DNA of 64,000 bases from NCBI RefSeq assembly GCF_019925205.1, contig NC_083560.1, forward strand, positions 55,846,270 through 55,910,269, in the 5' to 3' direction. This DNA comes from Metopolophium dirhodum. Its lineage: Eukaryota > Arthropoda > Insecta > Hemiptera > Aphididae. Position 1 is the stretch's first letter. Each line of letters opens with the position of its first letter. Below are positions 62,137 to 64,000 of the stretch, piece by piece. The position numbers and the translations under genes were made by a program. The notes below the pieces were generated by a model. The model was not told where the DNA came from. It searched no databases and saw only the letters and a program-made list of their open reading frames with translations.

Positions 62137-64000
62137 TAGGGTTGCCATACGTCCCGGAAAACCGGGACTGTCACCGGTTTTTGACTTTGTGTCCCGGTGT
62201 CCCGAAAACATTTTTCGGGACGTCTATATGTCCCGGTTTTAGGAAAAAATTAAAATTGTTTAATTTCTACAATTTTATTTTTAAAAATAATAATTGAAAT
62301 CGAGAGTCAACATGTTAATGTTAAAGATAACGAATAATTGATAAATCCATAGGCTAAATATAAAATAATAATACCGTAATATTCGAGAACAACAAACAAG
62401 TCATGTGCGCTGTGCACTATGCTGCAGTTTACATGTTTTATTTTTATATTTTATCGTCTTATCGATAATCGATATAGCCATACGGGTGATACAGAGACAG
62501 ACTAATGACTTTTACATCAGTAGAACGTAGGTCGTAGTCACTAGTCACTCGTAGACCGTAGCCTAGATTGTTCGTATTTATTATTTTATTCGTTATTATG
62601 GCACCAAAAAGAAAATGTCACTTTCGTGATGAGTTTTCCGTTACTTGGAGTTTTATAAAAAAAGGTAGAAATGAATTTGAAGCATATTGCACTTTTTGCA
62701 AAAGCTATCTTCAAGTTGACCACGGTGGAAAATCTGACATAGTCGATCATATTAAATGTAACAAACATAAAAAAAATTCTCAAAGTGTAAATATTAGTGA
62801 AAAAGTGACCAAGTTTTTTGTAACTCCTGATACAAAAGAAGAAAAATTGGTAGCTGCTGCAGAGTTGGTTAATGTTTATAAGGTAATTTTTCACCATAAT
62901 TCATTTAATTCACTGGACTGTACTACACCACTTTATTCAAAATTATTTCCCGACTCAAAAATTGCTTGTAAAATGTCAACCGCACGAACTAAAGGCACTG
63001 CAATAGTAAAATACATTTTAGCTCCACATACAGTTGATATATTTAAATCAGATTTAGAAAATACAATTTTCTTTAGTTTGGCGACGGACGCTAGTAATCA
63101 TAAATCAGAAAAAATATTTCCAATTATAATTCAATATTTTACAAAGTCAGATGGTACAAAAAGTCAATTAATAAAAATGAGTTCTCTTAAAAACGAAACT
63201 TCAGAAACAATTTCGCAATATTGTATTGATACATTAAATAATTTGAAAATACCTTTAAAAAAATGCATTGCATTTTGTGCAGATAATGCAAACACAAACT
63301 TCGGAGGAATTCATAGAAAAGGACAAAATAATATTTTTTTTAAACTAAAAGAAGCCATTCAAAATGAACTGGAAGGTGTTGGCTGCTCTGCTCACATATT
63401 GCACAATACTATTTCTACAGCTGCAAATACGTTTAGTTTTGATGCTGAAATGATCATATTTAAAATATTTGGGTACTTTTCTATTTACACTGTAAGAACA
63501 GAAAAATTAAAAGATTTCTGTGAATTTGTGGATATCAACTACAGAACTATTTTAAATCATTCCAAAACTCGGTGGGTATCATTGCTACCAGCAGTAGAAA
63601 GAACGCTATCTATGTGGCCTGCACTAAAATCATTTTTTCAGTCCGAAGAGAAACCTCCAAAAATACTATTAGACACATTTAATAGTCCGATGAGTGAAAC
63701 ATATATGTGGTTTTTACATGCACAACTCGTTATTTTTAACAGGAACATTTTATTGATTGAAAAATCTAAAACGAGTATAATTGAACTAAGAAAAATATTA
63801 AGCACCATTTCAGATAACTTAAAAAATAGACAAATTAATAAATTTGTTGGTTTAAAAGTTCTAGAAATGTTGAGAAAAGAAGAAATATCTGATCAAGTAA
63901 AACATACATTTTATGAAGAAGTTGATGAGTTTTACAATACAGCAATTACGTATTTAACCAAATGGTCGGTCTCAACAAATCACTTTCATGTTTTTGACTG
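62137..64000 (+). mobile_element. hAT-type DNA transposon, left part (right end outside window)
   Basis: The left end is placed at TAGGGTTGCCATACGTCCCG (62137). About 90 bp follow that hold several mirrored CCCGG/GTCCCG words in both orientations, as in the subterminal repeats that hAT transposases bind. The transposase frame begins about 460 bp inside. The target duplication cannot be checked because the right end is missing. Confidence 0.7.
62598..64000 (+). CDS. hAT-superfamily transposase, BED-type zinc finger at the N-terminus (3' end outside window)
   Basis: DNA transposase for cut-and-paste movement of a hAT-type element. From the ATG at 62598 the frame is open for 467 codons to the window edge with no stop or frameshift. 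Residues 31-57 form a C-x2-C...H-x5-H BED-like DNA-binding finger, preceded by a basic start (MAPKRK). The first RNase H-fold Asp is D164 in ATDAS and the second is D229 in CADNAN. A C-x2-H pair (C263, H266) and a hAT-type RW pair (W326 in TRWVS) follow in the expected order. The catalytic Glu and the dimerisation domain would lie beyond 64000. The intact frame suggests a recently active copy. Many aphid proteins called BED-domain or hAT-like are of this type. Confidence 0.85.
   Translation, partial: MAPKRKCHFRDEFSVTWSFIKKGRNEFEAYCTFCKSYLQVDHGGKSDIVDHIKCNKHKKNSQSVNISEKVTKFFVTPDTKEEKLVAAAELVNVYKVIFHHNSFNSLDCTTPLYSKLFPDSKIACKMSTARTKGTAIVKYILAPHTVDIFKSDLENTIFFSLATDASNHKSEKIFPIIIQYFTKSDGTKSQLIKMSSLKNETSETISQYCIDTLNNLKIPLKKCIAFCADNANTNFGGIHRKGQNNIFFKLKEAIQNELEGVGCSAHILHNTISTAANTFSFDAEMIIFKIFGYFSIYTVRTEKLKDFCEFVDINYRTILNHSKTRWVSLLPAVERTLSMWPALKSFFQSEEKPPKILLDTFNSPMSETYMWFLHAQLVIFNRNILLIEKSKTSIIELRKILSTISDNLKNRQINKFVGLKVLEMLRKEEISDQVKHTFYEEVDEFYNTAITYLTKWSVSTNHFHVFD

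Overview
The window looks like nuclear DNA of an aphid, or a close hemipteran relative. It is AT-rich and intron-rich. It carries many TAGGTA/TACCTA steps of the kind I associate with aphid genomes, several copies of one tRNA-derived SINE, and many small inverted-repeat transposons. No bacterial, viral or CRISPR feature was seen. The species call is inference from composition and repeats; the ELAV protein sequence only says insect.

One host gene is clear. An ELAV/Hu-family neuronal RNA-binding protein (three RRMs; elav / found-in-neurons / Rbp9 group) lies on the + strand from 36126 to 48741. Its constitutive exons join in frame to about 359 residues. Three microexons with good splice sites can be read in addition: 15 nt just before RNP1 of RRM1, 42 nt just before RNP1 of RRM2, and 42 nt in the hinge before RRM3. 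There is also an in-frame 27-nt alternative donor in the hinge and two possible C-termini at a 160-nt last intron. Every optional piece is a multiple of three, so inclusion adds short peptides at RNA-contact or hinge positions without breaking the reading frame. This combinatorial exon set is the most interesting system in the window.

Layout. 1-9 kb: non-coding, with a decayed GC-richer segment (about 460-750), a hAT transposase remnant (about 2600-2780) and a pogo-like MITE (4793-4964). 9-15 kb: a hAT-like MITE, a degenerate SINE and the 3' end of a dead LINE. 16.6-17.3 kb: a GC-rich island with a strongly G-rich strand. 22-23.7 kb: a fold-back element with TA flanks and an inverted SINE with a 12-bp target duplication. 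27.0-27.3 kb: a small CpG-rich island. 28.1-28.6 kb: a perfect 154-bp inverted repeat. 29.5-30.8 kb: a cluster of three mobile elements. 33.5-34.9 kb: a CpG/GAGA-rich island, the best candidate promoter and 5' UTR region for the ELAV gene. 36-48.7 kb: the ELAV gene, with a pre-miRNA-like hairpin in one intron and a pogo-like insertion in another. 48.7-62 kb: probable long 3' UTR followed by AT-rich spacer with (ATT)n microsatellites. 62.1-64 kb: the 5' part of an apparently intact hAT-type transposon whose transposase frame stays open to the end of the window.

Most other open frames are chance or repeat-derived. Coordinates of exons and repeats were read by eye; transcript data would be needed to confirm the splice choices.
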